Below are positions 43,569-53,168 of a DNA stretch of 64,000 nucleotides, piece by piece. Under the pieces are notes generated by a model. The model made no database searches. It saw only the letters and a list, made by a program, of their open reading frames with translations, and was not told the DNA's origin. Each line of letters begins with the position of its first letter. Positions within the stretch are counted from its first letter, which is position 1. Position numbers and translations under genes: made by a program. The DNA is taken from contig JBCCGK010000064.1 of NCBI GenBank assembly GCA_039029315.1, positions 1 to 64,000 of the forward strand, in the 5' to 3' direction. Origin of the DNA: JBCCCJ01 sp039029315. GTDB taxonomy: Bacteria > Bacteroidota > Bacteroidia > J057.

Positions 43569-45089
43569 TTAGGGGCTATTAAGGTATTCTCCCTTGTGTA
43601 TGATTTCTCTTAATTTTTCGAGTTGGGTATCAGATTTCCATAATATCTGTTCCAAATCCCGACTGATGTTTATGTCAGGTGCGGTACCATAGCCATCCAG
43701 TACTTTTCCATCTTTTTGGAAGGAAACCATGGTGCTTATTTTGCCTTTGAGTTGTGTGTTAGGCAATGTAAACCTTTCGCTATTGCCGCTTGAGCCATCA
43801 GTATTTACACCTGCAATATAGATGTTGGGTACTCCCTTAAACAAAGCTACCAATACAGAAGCGGCACTAAAACTTCTTTCATTTGTGAGAATGAATATAG
43901 GCTTTTCATAAAAAAACTTGTCTTTGGAGAGCTTTTGTCCATTGAATACTGCATAGTGAAATTGGCTGAATTTTGTTTCGTCCAGCTCGTACATTGGTTG
44001 AAAACTTGAATGAAACCGATGGACAGCTTCTTTTTCTCGCTGCTCTAACTCATCTATTGAAAAAAGAAATCTGTGATGTAAATCTTCCTTCAACTCCTGA
44101 TTCAGGGGGATTTTTCCTCTTTGTTGAACAGCATTGACAACATAAATTGAATCCGGGTGGACAAAATATCCTGCCATTTCATATATCAAATCTCTTACGC
44201 CTCCACCATTACTTCTCACATCAATGATTAGTCCAGCGCTTTCCTGCTTGAGTTCATGCATGAACTGATTCAGGTACGCATACAATTGGGGAGCTTCGTC
44301 TTTCCCCACCATATCTGGAATTCGGACGTATCCTATGCCCTCATCAACAGTGAAGAGTTGTTGAAAAACTTCTTTTTGATTAAACTCTTCTTCATCCAGA
44401 TAGAAAAATTGTCGATAAAATTTTTCATCCCATTTGTTCATTCGGTGATCTCTATCTACCAGCAATAATTGAATCGTGGTATCTTTTGATTTTTGATCAT
44501 TGGAGAGGGTAATTTCGATTGGATTTGGCAGACTCTTCCCCAATTGGCCATATATTTCTTCAATGTCTCTTAACTTTCTCACAGCCCTGGTAAAATAGGC
44601 CTCCTGCGGTGCTGAAACCTCTTCGGGCAGGATTTCAGGCAGCAGTTTATCAACGGGGACATGATCAATAGATGTTAATATTGGAAATGAGGGAAACTTT
44701 ATTCTGTATTGTCGGCTTGCGGGATGAAAGTCCAGCACCAAAATTTCCTCATTGTAAGGGGCAAAAGCCAATGGAAAGAACTTCGTATTTGGCAATTCAT
44801 ATCCTCGAACATACGCATGTCTATCTCCCATTTTTCCGACAGTAGTTGTCAGGAAATGTCCCAGTTCTGCTTTCGAGACCGTCAGCCCGTCATGGTCTTT
44901 TACAAACTGAGACAGCTCCTCTTTATAGCTAAATCCATTCAGACCGGCGTAGGACGATGTTTCTAACATAAGCCTGTCAAAATATTCTAAATCCGCTTGT
45001 ATGTCATCAAGGGGAAGTGGGTCTGCATGTTTTGTGCTTTGACAGGAGAAGAGTAACAGGAGAGATAAAAGAGATAGGTGTAGGTTCAT
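43569..45089 (-). CDS. S41 family peptidase lipoprotein
   Basis: A 506-residue lipoprotein (signal with LLFSC, Cys16) with a C-terminal S41 (C-terminal processing/tricorn-type) peptidase domain. The region ESAGLIIDVRSNGGGVRDLIYEMAGYF (near 285-312) and FILTNERSFSAASVLVALFKG (399-419), with the presumed catalytic Ser near 406, are characteristic. The general base Lys is not certain. Exported and membrane-attached. It is upstream of the 191-residue helical protein, with which it may be cotranscribed. Confidence 0.88.
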   Translation of the reverse strand: MNLHLSLLSLLLLFSCQSTKHADPLPLDDIQADLEYFDRLMLETSSYAGLNGFSYKEELSQFVKDHDGLTVSKAELGHFLTTTVGKMGDRHAYVRGYELPNTKFFPLAFAPYNEEILVLDFHPASRQYRIKFPSFPILTSIDHVPVDKLLPEILPEEVSAPQEAYFTRAVRKLRDIEEIYGQLGKSLPNPIEITLSNDQKSKDTTIQLLLVDRDHRMNKWDEKFYRQFFYLDEEEFNQKEVFQQLFTVDEGIGYVRIPDMVGKDEAPQLYAYLNQFMHELKQESAGLIIDVRSNGGGVRDLIYEMAGYFVHPDSIYVVNAVQQRGKIPLNQELKEDLHHRFLFSIDELEQREKEAVHRFHSSFQPMYELDETKFSQFHYAVFNGQKLSKDKFFYEKPIFILTNERSFSAASVLVALFKGVPNIYIAGVNTDGSSGNSERFTLPNTQLKGKISTMVSFQKDGKVLDGYGTAPDINISRDLEQILWKSDTQLEKLREIIHKGEYLNSP

Positions 45090-45364
45090 GTGTGAATGGG
45101 TCAGTGTGTTCTAAGGTTCGTTTCGTGCCTGTGTCCATGCTTTCTTCATGATTGAAGCATGTATTTAGCTGGCCACCAACAGCATACAGCACCATCCATG
45201 CATGCTGTGATCATACACGATGGTTCTGTATGGCAAAGAGTTTCGAATTCGGCAGTTGGTTGAAAAGTACCGACCGGAATTGTCGGTCCTTATTGAATTC
45301 GTCAATCAAGAATCTAGACATTCTTTGGACTATCATCAATCAGAACCTATGGGTGATGTGCTCG

Positions 45365-45937
45365 TCAATCCGGACTGGCGTTCGTTCTTTCGTTCAGAAA
45401 GGCATCATACAGTTTCAGCAGCTTAAGTTCACTATTCATAATGTCGGAGAGATAAATGGCAAATTTGTGCTTGTCTGATTTATTTGTGCTGTCGAGTTTG
45501 TTATACAAATGATTGACAAGGTTTTGTGTCTTTGTTTTAACCGTTTCGCTATGGAACTCAATTTCCGACAGCATTGATATTGTCTCATAGTCTATCAATT
45601 CCGCCTTGTCTGAAATAAAGAATCGGAGTCCTATGTTTTTCAATTCGGCGACTTGAAAGCCCGACACTCGTTTGATAATCTGCTCCAGGGACATGTGATC
45701 ATCGTCGACATAGATTGCGATTGTATCCAGGGTATTTTCGTGTTTCTGGACAATGCTCCTGATGTCAGTTTGGTTCAGGCTAATTTCTTCCTCGATCGCA
45801 AAGAGGGCTTTTTCGATGAATATTTCATCCTTTCTGTTTGCATTCCAGGTATTAATCGATAAGGCAATCAAAATCCCGATGATCACAATTACCAATTCTC
45901 GGATAAATGAGATGACATTCTGTTTTGTTACTTGCAT
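45365..45937 (-). CDS. DUF6090-like single-pass membrane protein
   Basis: A 190-residue protein with one membrane helix near the N-terminus (ELVIVIIGILIALSINTWNANRK, residues 14-36) and a long helical, soluble remainder (IEEEISLNQTDIRSIVQKHE and so on). The order helix followed by INxWNxxRK and EEISLNxxDI is a hallmark of the DUF6090 family in Bacteroidota. Function unknown. The gene lies between an S41 peptidase (opposite side) and the 163-residue protein; the 275 bp after its stop contain a weak inverted repeat at 45269-45287. Confidence 0.78.
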   Translation of the reverse strand: MQVTKQNVISFIRELVIVIIGILIALSINTWNANRKDEIFIEKALFAIEEEISLNQTDIRSIVQKHENTLDTIAIYVDDDHMSLEQIIKRVSGFQVAELKNIGLRFFISDKAELIDYETISMLSEIEFHSETVKTKTQNLVNHLYNKLDSTNKSDKHKFAIYLSDIMNSELKLLKLYDAFLNERTNASPD

Positions 45938-46028
45938 GTTCTTTTTGGTTTGATTGCCTAGACCAGTAAGGGATACATATGCTTGTGTTCAAAGCCAGGT
46001 TTCATTGGCGTTTGCCAGGAGAATTTCT

Positions 46029-46520
46029 CTATTCTTTGATTTCGACATGATACCTTCCTGATTTATCTTCTTCTGCCATCTTATCTCTTATCTTGAAAGC
46101 ACAATCCATGTTCATTTCTTCGGCACATATTATTCGCCCCTTGTTGTCAGTCTCTCTCTTTACACACCAGATTGGTAATTCCCCGGCAGCAAATGAATTC
46201 AGATAGCATTCCTCCAACTCATGAAACCATCCTGAATCCATCCCAAATGACAGCTCCTTGCTTGAAACCAGGCCCCATCCTCCATGACCATATTCTGAAA
46301 AAATGATCGAGCTATCAGTTTGAGGATCAATGGCGACAGTCCAACATTCACATTTTTCTCCATTCCGGGAATAGTCCCATTCCCTCAAATGTGCAATCGG
46401 CTCAACAGTCAAGATGGACTCCAGCCCTTTTTTCACAACAGGCTTTCTCATCATGTCCAACTCTTTTTGGACGAGCTGCTTGATATCTTCAGAGGTGTGC
46501 TTCATGTAATGATTGTTCAT
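46029..46520 (-). CDS. Hypothetical protein
   Basis: A 163-residue acidic cytoplasmic protein; no signal peptide. The sequence has a helical N-terminus (DIKQLVQKELDMMRKPVVKKGLESIL) and a beta-rich middle (KCECWTVAIDPQTDSSIIFSEYGHGGWGLVSS), the latter reminiscent of small SUKH/immunity-like proteins, but I cannot name a family. A second Met at residue 6 (46505) could be the start. It lies 27 bp downstream of the DUF6314 gene on the same strand. Confidence 0.6.
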   Translation of the reverse strand: MNNHYMKHTSEDIKQLVQKELDMMRKPVVKKGLESILTVEPIAHLREWDYSRNGEKCECWTVAIDPQTDSSIIFSEYGHGGWGLVSSKELSFGMDSGWFHELEECYLNSFAAGELPIWCVKRETDNKGRIICAEEMNMDCAFKIRDKMAEEDKSGRYHVEIKE

Positions 46521-46547
46521 CGTCTACAGATGACTGTTGCGCCACAA

Positions 46548-47030
46548 CTAGGGCTTGCTCTTTTCAGTTGTTTTTTCATACGAAGACATAATCTCCAAGT
46601 TTGTTCGAGGCCCTACTACTGTGTAGGTTGTTCGAAAAGAAAAGGCATGTTCGAAAAAGTGTTTTCCATTATGCCTGTCGAGCCTACAGATGTGTTCGGA
46701 GCCTTTCATGACCCTTATATCCTCCTGAGGGCTAAGGCGCTGAAAGAGTTCGCCTTTGGTCACGCCATCATTCAGTATGATGTCTATGGTCGTATCATGG
46801 AGTTGGTAGATATACCTGCGGCTGAATTTGATTTCTTTTGAGGATTGGTGTAAAGAGAGAATCCCGCTCTCTTCATAGAGCAGGATATTGGGATGATTGG
46901 AAGAAATGTATGAAAAGGACGCGATTCCCCTGGCAGTCTCTGTGATTTGGGTATCTAGATGGTGGATTTTCCTGTTTAGCACCCATTTTCCGGGAAGCCT
47001 GTCCCATATGTCCCTTAATGCCTTGTTCAT
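46548..47030 (-). CDS. DUF6314 family protein
   Basis: A 160-residue soluble protein of a lipocalin-like beta-barrel form: LPGKWVLNRKIHHLDTQITETARGIASFSYIS, NILLYEESGILSLHQSSKEIKFSRRYIYQLHDTTIDIILNDG, and HICRLDRHNGKHFFEHAFSFRTTYTVVGPRTNLEIMSSYEK. These match the DUF6314 pattern (G-W..R, Y.E.G, DG, H.C..D, V.GP). No catalytic site is known. Genes around it are small hypotheticals. Confidence 0.75.
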   Translation of the reverse strand: MNKALRDIWDRLPGKWVLNRKIHHLDTQITETARGIASFSYISSNHPNILLYEESGILSLHQSSKEIKFSRRYIYQLHDTTIDIILNDGVTKGELFQRLSPQEDIRVMKGSEHICRLDRHNGKHFFEHAFSFRTTYTVVGPRTNLEIMSSYEKTTEKSKP

Positions 47031-47359
47031 TTCTGGAATTGATTTGGCCCTATATCCTTGCCGACCTCCAGGGGATTATGAATATCAGCCATTGGATATA
47101 TTCGTTCGAGTTCGCTTTTTTCTTGGAAATAACGCAATCAATCCTGGAATGGGTCCTATTGCCATTCCAGGATAAATATACAATGGATTTATTGAATAAT
47201 ACCTCTTTTATGAAAGCGGGTTTGGAGAAATAAGGGATAGGGGAATCTTTATCATAAGAGAGCCCCCTATTTCCAGAATTTCCTATATCCTACAAATAAA
47301 TTAGGATGATCCGTCTACCTATATCGATGAATTTTCCTCCATCTATTCCGCATATTGTG
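47031..47359. other. 329-bp gap without recognisable content
   Basis: Upstream of the DUF6314 gene (minus strand) and downstream of the large T9SS gene. Short plus-strand frames (47018-47233, 46897-47175) are composed like non-coding AT-rich DNA. No terminator hairpin with a T-tract was found. Confidence 0.5.
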
Positions 47360-50320
47360 TTAGTACTTGACAATCCGTCGAACTACCTTCCGGCCATTTT
47401 CTGCATCTATCACTGCCAAGGTATATACGCCAGGCGGCAGTCCGCCCAACGATAGTTCCAGAAAGTCTCCGCTCATCCTTTGCTTCCCTAATAGCCTCCC
47501 GTCAACTGATAGCAGGATCAACTCAAGTTGCTGTCTATTATCAGCGACCCTGACAGTCAGTCGGTCAGCTGTCGGATTGGGATAAAGGCTGATGGCATGA
47601 TCGAGTACCTGATCCTCTATGCTCACTGTGCCTCCAGGGGAATCGCAATGTATATTGAGGTTGGGGTCATCCAATCCGCTGGTGTCTGAGGGAGCAGCAG
47701 GATTGTATCGAAATAGTTCTCGGTTCAGCTCGGAATCCAAAGCGGAAAAGTAAATGATGCTATCGTGGACGATTAAGCTCATGGGAGAAAAGCCTGTGGT
47801 ACTACCTGAGATGCTGCGGACCAACACAGTTCCTTGCGCACTGCCATCGGATTGATAGAGATCTCGACGGCCATCATCCCCCTCGGCAGTGAAATACAAT
47901 AGACCATCTAGTAGTCTCAACTCTCTGGGAGAAGAGGAAGCGGTTCCCATTCGCAGATCGGCAACCTGGACTGCGACTTGACCTGCTCCTGGAATCATCC
48001 ATAGCTCACTGCCATGAGTAGTTGATATGGCGGTAAAAAAGATAGTATCTCCCTTGATGATAGTATTATCAGGGAACTCCGCCGCCCCATTCAGAAGCCC
48101 GGTTTGGCTAATCGATCCATTCATCGGATCAATCCGATACAGATCGAAAATGGAGAAGTCCTCAGCGAAGAAATATGCCTGATTCTGGTAGGTAAATATG
48201 TCTTCGATTCTATCATAAGGAGAAGAATTCAGCCGCTGGGTACCTGCCACGGTTCCATCAGTTTGGTAGATATATTCCTGAGATATATTCGCTGATGCTT
48301 TAAAATATGTGATTCCCTGACTGATATTGAATTCCGAAATAGAATTCGGATCGAAGAGTCCCATAAGTGGGATCATAAAGGTGCCTTGCGGACTCCCATC
48401 ACTGCGGAAGAGCCTGGGTCCCAAACTGGTGTATGGAGTAAAGAGGGAAAGGGAATCTGACAAGGCAAAGAAACAAAAAGCCGGACTATTGAAGCCAGAA
48501 CTATTGAGAAAAGCCAGGGTATCGATACGCATGGAATCCGGATCATAGCGGTACAGCTGCTGTCCCGCCGGAACACTATAGGCTGAGATCAGGAGATCAT
48601 CACCCAAGCGACCGGGCGCAGATAAATTTCTGATGTCCAGCGCTTCTATATTGGAGAATATTTCCCTTGTGCCCGTCTCCGTGCCATCTGTCTCTATCAA
48701 CCGATAGCTGCTGCCGGAGGCTTCAGGGATAGCAAGGTAGTACGCGCGACCAGCTACCTCCAAGGTCTTAGCCAGCGTATAGCCATCCCTGCCTGGAATC
48801 AAGTCTTTCACTATTTTCGTAGTCGAAGCAGTGCCACCACTCTTGTACAATTCGAAGCCGCTGCATCCATTTGAAGCAATAAAGAACAAGCTGTCTTGAT
48901 AGGTGAAAAAACGAGCGGGATTAGACCCTGATTCCTTTTCGTTTAAATCTAATACTACTCGGGTGCCAGCGGTACTTCCATCGCTAATAAAGACTTCTTC
49001 TCCGACAGTTATCGAATTCGCCCGAAAGCCCAACTTCTCCCCCATCCGCCTAAGATCTTCAATACGGGCATCGTCCATGCCCGGAACCAGGTCAAGCAAA
49101 GGCTGTGTCCCACTGACTGTCCCATCACTCACCCATAATTCCTCACCCGTCGTATCGCGAAAAGCTTTGAAATAAAACAATCCCTCTATCAATAAATTGC
49201 TCCTGCTAATGTTCGTGATGCTTGCCCCAACAGGCTGAACAACTGTGAGTGGAAATGTGCCAGCCGTCGTTAAATCTGAACGATACAAGGAGACACTGCC
49301 ATCATTAACGTCCCGCCCTAAATAAAAGAGAAGGCCGGAGCCGGGATCATAGCTATGGTCAAAGAAGGAGATTGAATCCAGAGCGGGATTCAATTCTATG
49401 ATGGTATCCAGACTGCTCGCCATCGTATCTGTCCGCAAGAGTTCGTGAGAATATCCGCCTCCATTGCGGGTGTAGTATACATGTGTATCCGATAGGAAAG
49501 CTACGTTCAAGGCGAGGGTATTGCTGTCATTCGGAAAGCTGGACAGATTGCGATATTGATTGAGGTCTGGCGAAGCGAGCAGGTGGGAAGTACTATCAGG
49601 GCCAAAGCCTGATATAAGCACCTTGTCAGAAAGCCTCCGAACACTTATTCCATACTCAGCCCCTATGGGTAGGTTCACAGGTCCCACGTTCAAGCCATCG
49701 TACAGATAAATATGTGCAGGTTCGCTGGGAAAGAACTTTGCTGGATAAATCAAATAAGCAAAGCTGTCCTGTGAGACGATTTGGGAGACGAATTCATTAT
49801 CCGGCAAATCAGATACCAACTGAGTCCCTGCCGTCGTGCCATCGGTACGGAAGAGTTGAAAGGTATATGATTGGTTCCGGTGGATGAATAGAAGCTCATT
49901 TGTTCCGTCTATTCGGGTGAATTTATTGCTTCCCGAAGAGGAGGTATTTGAGCCTAGTACAGCAAACGTATGCAGACTATCTGTCGCTAGGTCAGCCCGC
50001 AGAAAGATTTGCTCATCCTGGTCTGAATCGTAGATTCTGATATAGACATCTTCTCCAATCAGAGCATTATCCCTGATATTGTCGCCTGGGAGGTCAGTCC
50101 CAAATTGCAACAAGCTGTCAGTGCCTGAAGGGAGATAAAACAATTGATAGGCTCCTCCGTCAGGGCGGGCAAAGAAGGCTCCATAGTCCTCATTGCCCAT
50201 CAGCCGGGCAGGAGAACTACCTGCGTTGGTCTGATTGATATTTGCGACTAGTTGTTGTGCATTGCTGCGGGGAGTAAACAGCAGCAGGATAAGCATCGAG
50301 AATAAGAGAATGTGTTTCAT
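47360..50320 (-). CDS. ELWxxDGT-repeat secreted protein with T9SS sorting domain
   Basis: A 986-residue exported protein with signal peptide (MKHILLFSMLILLLFTPRSNAQ). The body consists of propeller-like repeats, many with the ELWxSDGTxxGT pattern or close variants (EELWVSDGTVSGTQPL, EVFISDGSTAGTRVVLDL, LYKSGGTASTTKIV, LFRSDGSPQGTFMI, DLYQSDGSAQGTVLV). The last ~85 residues (ISLYPNPTADRLTVRV to GRKVVRRIVKY) form a type A sorting domain for the type IX secretion system. Likely cell-surface or extracellular. The start at 50320 is preferred over 50377. Single-gene unit; the foldback element at 50747 lies upstream. Confidence 0.92.
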   Translation of the reverse strand: MKHILLFSMLILLLFTPRSNAQQLVANINQTNAGSSPARLMGNEDYGAFFARPDGGAYQLFYLPSGTDSLLQFGTDLPGDNIRDNALIGEDVYIRIYDSDQDEQIFLRADLATDSLHTFAVLGSNTSSSGSNKFTRIDGTNELLFIHRNQSYTFQLFRTDGTTAGTQLVSDLPDNEFVSQIVSQDSFAYLIYPAKFFPSEPAHIYLYDGLNVGPVNLPIGAEYGISVRRLSDKVLISGFGPDSTSHLLASPDLNQYRNLSSFPNDSNTLALNVAFLSDTHVYYTRNGGGYSHELLRTDTMASSLDTIIELNPALDSISFFDHSYDPGSGLLFYLGRDVNDGSVSLYRSDLTTAGTFPLTVVQPVGASITNISRSNLLIEGLFYFKAFRDTTGEELWVSDGTVSGTQPLLDLVPGMDDARIEDLRRMGEKLGFRANSITVGEEVFISDGSTAGTRVVLDLNEKESGSNPARFFTYQDSLFFIASNGCSGFELYKSGGTASTTKIVKDLIPGRDGYTLAKTLEVAGRAYYLAIPEASGSSYRLIETDGTETGTREIFSNIEALDIRNLSAPGRLGDDLLISAYSVPAGQQLYRYDPDSMRIDTLAFLNSSGFNSPAFCFFALSDSLSLFTPYTSLGPRLFRSDGSPQGTFMIPLMGLFDPNSISEFNISQGITYFKASANISQEYIYQTDGTVAGTQRLNSSPYDRIEDIFTYQNQAYFFAEDFSIFDLYRIDPMNGSISQTGLLNGAAEFPDNTIIKGDTIFFTAISTTHGSELWMIPGAGQVAVQVADLRMGTASSSPRELRLLDGLLYFTAEGDDGRRDLYQSDGSAQGTVLVRSISGSTTGFSPMSLIVHDSIIYFSALDSELNRELFRYNPAAPSDTSGLDDPNLNIHCDSPGGTVSIEDQVLDHAISLYPNPTADRLTVRVADNRQQLELILLSVDGRLLGKQRMSGDFLELSLGGLPPGVYTLAVIDAENGRKVVRRIVKY

Positions 50321-51070
50321 AGGGTTGGATAAGATTGGAGAGAACAATATCCCAAGAACTGATATCATGGCCATCACTGGTCTAAAGTTCCCAAAAATTC
50401 AGAGAAGTGTAACGTGTTTCTATTTGAGAGCAAGGTCTTATTCATCCTGATATGCTGATTGTTGGGATGTAGGGTTGTGTCTAGGCAGTTGTGTTTTTTT
50501 GGCAAAAATCACATATCGAAACTGTTCGTTGTTTAGAAGTATTGGCCTGCTTTTTTCTTGGGTATTGCCATATATGAGTCAACAATGTATCATTCAGTCT
50601 CCATCTTATTTCCACTGGAATTGGTCACGTTATTCGCGCCATTCTTTGTCTCCCAGGAAGAGAACTTCAATGTGAGAAAACGACTCTCTATCTAATGTCC
50701 ATTGTCGGAAAAAGGTAAACATTCCCTTCAGATGGATTCATTCTTAGAGACTGTTTGAGTTTTGTTTATGGAATTTGTTATAGGTTTTTTTTGACCTTCA
50801 AGGCGGAAAAACCGGAATGTAGCAGAGCTACATGAGGATTTTTTCAACGCAGAAGGGCGAAAAAAGGGGCATAACAAAACCATAGGATAATATTCAACAG
50901 TCTCTTAGTACGCATTTGAAGGTACTATTTCTGTATCAGCGAATCAATTCAGACTCATCAAAACATCTGCATCGACTTGTTCCCCTTCATTTACGACCCA
51001 CTGTCTATGATCGACTGTCCGTATCCAGTGGGATACCTGACTATTTTTTTGAATAAGACCCACTCGCAGA
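50321..51070. other. 750-bp gap holding a foldback element
   Basis: Between the propeller lipoprotein (stop at 51071) and the large T9SS gene start. Contains the foldback element at 50747-50904. Frames at 50944-51414 (minus) and 50475-50675 (plus) are not credible genes: the first is antiparallel-frame shadow of the propeller gene for most of its length. Confidence 0.6.
50747..50904. mobile_element. Foldback MITE-like element, GAGACTG type, copy C
   Basis: 158 bp, ends GAGACTGTT...AACAGTCTC, flanked on both sides by TTA (50744-50746 and 50905-50907), a TNA duplication. The centre is a perfect hairpin ATGTAGC/GCTACAT around AGA (50817-50833), whose midpoint equals the midpoint of the element. 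Each half contains TATGG-n-TTTGTTAT, a T-tract, CCTTC..GCG and AAAAA-C in the same order. Non-coding. Confidence 0.78.
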
Positions 51071-52165
51071 TTAATTCCAGGGGCCACTTTTGGTGACATG
51101 AACAAAGGACTTACCATCGTATCGATACAGTCCCCCTCCACCGCCAACCCACAACCTACCTTCTTTGTCTTCAAAAATGGTTTGTACCGCCCTGACAGCA
51201 AGACCTTGCATGTGATTGTAATTGGCAAAAGATTCTCCATTGTACCGGTACACCCCGAACCCTTCAGAGCTAAACCAGATATTCCCTTCCTTATCTTCAT
51301 AAATGGCACAAACTTCATTGTTGCCAATACTATCACGTGCAGTATAATTGATAAAGCTTTTGCCATCATATCGACTGAGGCCTCCAAATCTGGTTCCGAA
51401 CCATATGTCTCCATTGCTCGCTTCTATGATGACATCAACACGATTGTCCGTCAACCCATCTTTTTTTGAATATTGGGTAAACGACTGTCCATCATATGAA
51501 AAGGCGCCATACCCATTTGTGCTAAACCACATATTGCCTGCACGGTCTTCTGATATAGACCAACTTGTCCCTGCCGTGATGAATTCGCCTGTCACTTCCT
51601 CTGGATAGGGGAGTTCAAAAGGTGCCCACTTTTCCCCATCAAATCGAAATATACCTGTTGCTGACCCTGCCCAAATTTGGCCTTTGCTGTCAGCAAATAT
51701 GCTCCAGAATCGTTGGCCACTGAAATATTGCGGATCTGTATAGTTGGTGAACTGTTTTCCCCCTTCAGGATTCCTTGACCAGCCATATTTCACAACGCCC
51801 AGGTCTGTCGCGAACCATATATTTTTCTCCAAATCCTCTGTGATGCCTGTAATCTGTTGGCCACCAAACCCCTGTGCATTGGAGAAATATGAAACCGTAT
51901 CTCCATCATAGTGCGCGACCCCATATCCATTGGTACCAAACCAAAGGTTTCCGTTTTTATCCTGGAAAATGTTGCGGATGTATTCGGCGATTTGTGCGTC
52001 GGAGGGTGCGCCTGGAACAGAGAGCGGAACAGTGAGCAGCTGAGGGACAGTGGTGAGCGGAATATCCTTTGGTAAGGTTGATTTTTCCTGGCCGCTACAA
52101 GAAATGATTAATGCCAGGATGAACAAGAGTGAACAAAATTGTGTGTACACGTCTGGAGTCTTCAT
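51071..52165 (-). CDS. Two-component-regulator-propeller lipoprotein
   Basis: A 364-residue lipoprotein (signal with IISC, Cys about 24). The body is composed of propeller blades in the Reg_prop pattern: IRNIFQDKNGNLWFGTNGYGVAHYDGDTVSYFSN, ITGITEDLEKNIWFATDLGVVKYG, IFADSKGQIWAGSATGIFRFDG, ISEDRAGNMWFSTNGYGAFSYDG, IIEASNGDIWFGTRFGGLSRYDG, IYEDKEGNIWFSSEGFGVYRYNG and a final VQTIFEDKEGRLWVGGGGGLYRYDG. In two-component hybrids these form the periplasmic sensor; here no histidine kinase follows, so it stands alone as a surface or periplasmic protein. Stop at 51071. Confidence 0.88.
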   Translation of the reverse strand: MKTPDVYTQFCSLLFILALIISCSGQEKSTLPKDIPLTTVPQLLTVPLSVPGAPSDAQIAEYIRNIFQDKNGNLWFGTNGYGVAHYDGDTVSYFSNAQGFGGQQITGITEDLEKNIWFATDLGVVKYGWSRNPEGGKQFTNYTDPQYFSGQRFWSIFADSKGQIWAGSATGIFRFDGEKWAPFELPYPEEVTGEFITAGTSWSISEDRAGNMWFSTNGYGAFSYDGQSFTQYSKKDGLTDNRVDVIIEASNGDIWFGTRFGGLSRYDGKSFINYTARDSIGNNEVCAIYEDKEGNIWFSSEGFGVYRYNGESFANYNHMQGLAVRAVQTIFEDKEGRLWVGGGGGLYRYDGKSFVHVTKSGPWN

Positions 52166-52260
52166 TTGATACATTCTTTTTTCATAAAGGTAGAATGAAG
52201 CACCTTCTCTGGAGGAAATTCACTTGTAAATTAATGTAAATGAAATGAAAATTTTTCAAA

Positions 52261-52345
52261 ATGTCTCTCGCTGGCGGAAGAGCGAGAGGGAGGAGCATGA
52301 TTGTCAAATGTAAATGTGGCGCCTTACTTATGTTAAATAGCTGTT
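52261..52345 (+). repeat. Dispersed hairpin-containing repeat, copy 1
   Basis: 52261-52311 reads in the same sense as the reverse complement of 59941-59991 with only a few differences (ATGTCTCyCGCTGGCGG-AGAGCGAGAGGG, then TGATTG-CAAAT). Weaker similarity continues to about 52345. The start forms a hairpin CTCTCGCT/AGCGAGAG. Both copies encode a chance SPAGGRAR-like peptide, a common trait of such dispersed repeats. Confidence 0.7.
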
Positions 52346-52385
52346 TAATTCATCCAAGTCGAACTGTTCATATCGTCCTTCGAAT

Positions 52386-52811
52386 CTATTCTGAAAGGTT
52401 CAGTTGCCAGGAAATGCCATATCGGTCTGCACACCATCCGAATTTTTTACCAAATCCATAGTCGCCTGCCTCGTAGTTGTCAAGCGGAACCATAACCTGA
52501 CCTCCATTGGAAGAGAGTTGATCGAATAAGGTTTGTATCTCATGTTCTGAGTCACTATCAATGAACAGGGATACCCCTGGTGTAAATGACCAAGGGTGAT
52601 TAAAATTACTTTCTGAAACCCTGTATTCGGTTCCATTCAGGGTGAATACGCCATATTTGATCAATTCCGGCGTTCCTCCGGCTTCTCCTTCATCGTATCG
52701 GGTTATGCTTTTGATTTCCGAATTTGGGAAGATGGAGGTGTAAAAATTGATTGCTTCTTCCGCCTTTCCGCATTGATCACCGACAAATGTGAGAAATGTT
52801 GTTGTTTTCAT
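52386..52811 (-). CDS. PhnB-like VOC family protein
   Basis: A 141-residue cytoplasmic protein of the PhnB/3-demethylubiquinone methyltransferase-like VOC group: TFLTFVGDQCGKAEEAINFYTSIFPNSEI, GVFTLNGTEYRVSES, FTPGVSLFIDSDSEHEIQTLFDQL, and a terminal FGWCADRYGISWQLNL. The latter two features are diagnostic. Enzymatic function is not known for most members. A paralogue with an exported N-terminus lies 360 bp upstream on the same strand (53169-53714), suggesting a recent tandem duplication. Confidence 0.9.
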   Translation of the reverse strand: MKTTTFLTFVGDQCGKAEEAINFYTSIFPNSEIKSITRYDEGEAGGTPELIKYGVFTLNGTEYRVSESNFNHPWSFTPGVSLFIDSDSEHEIQTLFDQLSSNGGQVMVPLDNYEAGDYGFGKKFGWCADRYGISWQLNLSE

Positions 52812-53168
52812 CTTATTTGAATTTTCGTCCTACTCTAAAATGGTCAATGAAACAGATATTTACTGATAGAAGTAGCTATAGGTTATAGTAGATAGATAAT
52901 CAATCTTTAGCAAAATAAATGAAACGAATTGCCATTCTGATTGGCCAGAGGAATTCGGATTGTGTGCGGTCGAACAAAACAAAATCTGCCTGACAGGAAG
53001 GAGCTTTTACAATGTGGATAAAAGCGATTGTAGGACGACAAAACACCCCGGACACTGAATCATAGGTTTCCCCCACTAGCCTTCTCTCATTCCCCACTCA
53101 GGTTGATCATTTAGGTGGTTTATAAATTTTTTCGGCTACTTACTTAGCTAACAATCGAATCGAATACA
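52812..53168. other. 357-bp gap without recognisable content
   Basis: Between the two PhnB-like genes. A minus-strand frame at 52900-53097 has no family features. No hairpin or promoter consensus was found. Confidence 0.5.

Noticed and set aside
45269..45287. Stem-loop ACCGAC/GTCGGT as a terminator
   Set aside because: Six-bp stem only and no T-tract on either strand.
45220..45426. 68-codon plus-strand frame with protein-like composition
   Set aside because: It overlaps the end of the DUF6090 gene on the opposite strand and matches no family; a degraded gene remnant is possible but unsupported.
50944..51414. 156-codon minus-strand frame at the end of the propeller gene
   Set aside because: Most of it is an alternative frame of the propeller repeats; the last 40 codons alone do not resemble a protein family.
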